A stretch of DNA of 8,527 nt. Origin: Aquitalea sp. GTDB taxonomy: Bacteria > Pseudomonadota > Gammaproteobacteria > Burkholderiales > Chromobacteriaceae. Positions 8,301-8,527 of the stretch are shown here, piece by piece; positions within the stretch are counted from its first letter, which is position 1, and every line of letters starts with the position of its first letter. The translations under genes and the position numbers were made by a program. The notes under the pieces were generated by a model. That model was not told the DNA's origin. It saw only the letters and a program-made list of their open reading frames with translations, and made no database searches. Location of the stretch: positions 1 to 8,527 of the forward strand of contig JAFANL010000203.1 in NCBI GenBank assembly GCA_019232735.1. Reading direction: 5' to 3'.

Positions 8301-8527
8301 CATCAGCCAGCCATCCGGCGTTTCTCCCGCCTCGGCCAGCACTTGCGACAGCAAGGGACTGGTGACCACGCGGCGACGCCAGAAGTCATCCACCACCTCC
8401 ACCAGCAGGCGATCGTCGTCACTGACCAACTCAGCGGCAAAGGTCTGGCCACTTTCGAAGGCGGCATCGGTCAACACCCGCTGGCAGAAGCCGTGGATAG
8501 TGTAGATGGCGGCCGCATCAAAACCGC
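5313..8527 (-). CDS. recB: RecB, exonuclease V beta subunit (helicase/nuclease), 5' end missing
   Basis: Partial gene: 1070 residues are visible and the frame stays open to the window edge. The GTG at 8477 is internal, because the codons before it read IYTIHGFCQR, helicase motif Ia of RecB. Roughly 110-130 N-terminal residues, including the Walker A motif, lie outside the window (E. coli RecB has 1180). Visible SF1 helicase motifs, numbered from the first visible codon: Walker B LIDEFQDTDPIQY about 272-284; motif III GDPKQAIYSFRGAD about 302-315; TNRRS about 336-340; motif V TIHTSKGLQYP about 629-639; motif VI LLYVALTRAQHR about 694-705. The C-terminal RecB nuclease domain looks complete: LHAMFE with His about 852, GFIDLVFE with Asp about 968, VDYKSN with Asp about 981 and Lys about 983, then QYLIY about 1011-1015. 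By family knowledge RecB is the 3'-5' motor and the only nuclease of RecBCD, processing double-strand breaks and loading RecA. Its partner recD lies downstream but two unrelated genes intervene. Confidence 0.97.
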   Translation of the reverse strand, partial: GFDAAAIYTIHGFCQRVLTDAAFESGQTFAAELVSDDDRLLVEVVDDFWRRRVVTSPLLSQVLAEAGETPDGWLMEIRPWLAKPYLQVVAPAVADLQHALQQAEQHWRSLAGDALTIQTGCDLLLATEGFKATSHSPVQLQRCMAELQQWLAEPDSLPIPGKDALKLLLKLTPEELGKAMKKGFVAPEHVLFQRIGAWLAAWQGYLEQLMLSLAGLKLELIDWVNAELSRRRSQERVRSFDDLLTELGSALAAADGGPQLAAAVARSFRVALIDEFQDTDPIQYDIFRHCFALQQRPLFLVGDPKQAIYSFRGADIFAYLDARGDAPAAQQYSLDTNRRSDAPLVDAVNQLFGRPQPFLLDAISYQPVQAAPSSGAVLEVDDEDAAFTVLWQPAEGDKPQNKDSAGRASAQGCAHEIARLLTLAGQDRAAIIKGEQRRPLCGGDIAVLVSTHRQGDQMREALAERGVASVALTQESVFASREAADMLALLRAWAEPASEGRLRVALVSELYGLDAARLLADVEDEACWEARLLANAADHLRWLEQGFMSAWRHFMAREQLALRLLPLPDGERRLTNLSHLAELLQSESDSRHGMAPLLAWLEARVANPPGGEEAMLRLESDAALVKIVTIHTSKGLQYPVVFCPYLWDGALERRNTSFWRYRAHDQAMLAPDVLADAMVRQQAASEMLAEKLRLLYVALTRAQHRQYLAWGWVKDMQTAALFWLLHAPDSRDLAGLRDLKFNPSQLLQQCSALMQQLDGALMVRALDSSVNPLPLAQDGRRDYSARLFERTVYSPWRVASFTSLTHGTSSKATERPDHDRAEQLLPAEPEAVLPADSPFAFPRGARAGTCLHAMFENIDFAVDDAALLPVVEQQLRRHGFAESWQPAALGLLRRTLDAELDPGVRLSGVSPRRRLVEMEFTLPVAQLDVGRLRTLLADPAHGLALPLRQAAAGLDFHTVRGYLKGFIDLVFEVDGRVYLVDYKSNHLGNQAEDYAPARLAQSVAREHYYLQYLIYCVALRRYFGARGRDFSHCFAGVRYLYLRGIGAAGMGIWQDQPSPGLLAALDDVLR

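Noticed and set aside
8475..8477. GTG at 8477 as the recB start
   Set aside because: The frame continues upstream with the conserved RecB motif Ia to the window edge, so the gene is cut off rather than short.

Overview
The window holds five genes, all on the minus strand, in GC-rich DNA with dense coding and strong third-position GC bias. Reading right to left (the direction of transcription) they are: recB (5' end cut off by the window edge), a two-domain polyphosphate:AMP phosphotransferase (pap), a small secreted solute-binding-type protein, recD, and a DUF4743/Nudix hydrolase. The protein sequences look proteobacterial. A betaproteobacterium of the Neisseriales (Chromobacteriaceae-like) is my best guess, but that rests on general resemblance only.

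Layout. 8527-5313: RecB from helicase motif Ia to the stop. It contains the remaining helicase motifs and a complete C-terminal nuclease site. 5312-5204: a 109-base gap with two weak dyads. 5203-3719: pap, with a good Shine-Dalgarno. 3726-2995: the solute-binding-type gene, which overlaps pap by 8 bases. 2998-1274: recD, which overlaps the previous gene by 4 bases (ATGA). 1273-1148: a gap with a plausible sigma70-type promoter and a perfect 16-bp palindrome between its -35 and -10. 1147-266: the Nudix gene. 214-194: a strong 9-bp GC-rich hairpin, probably its terminator. 193-1: no recognisable gene.

How the genes relate. RecB and RecD are two of the three subunits of the RecBCD helicase/nuclease. 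recC is not in the window and may lie upstream of recB or elsewhere. pap, the binding-protein gene and recD overlap so tightly that they very probably share one mRNA, so recD would be made with a polyphosphate enzyme and a periplasmic protein rather than directly behind recB. The Nudix gene appears to be a separate transcription unit with its own promoter.

None of this looks like a new defence or mobile system: there are no insertion sequences, CRISPR arrays, tRNAs or phage genes. The points most worth a second look are the unusual recB-pap-sbp-recD order, the orphan secreted protein embedded in it, and the palindrome in the Nudix promoter.
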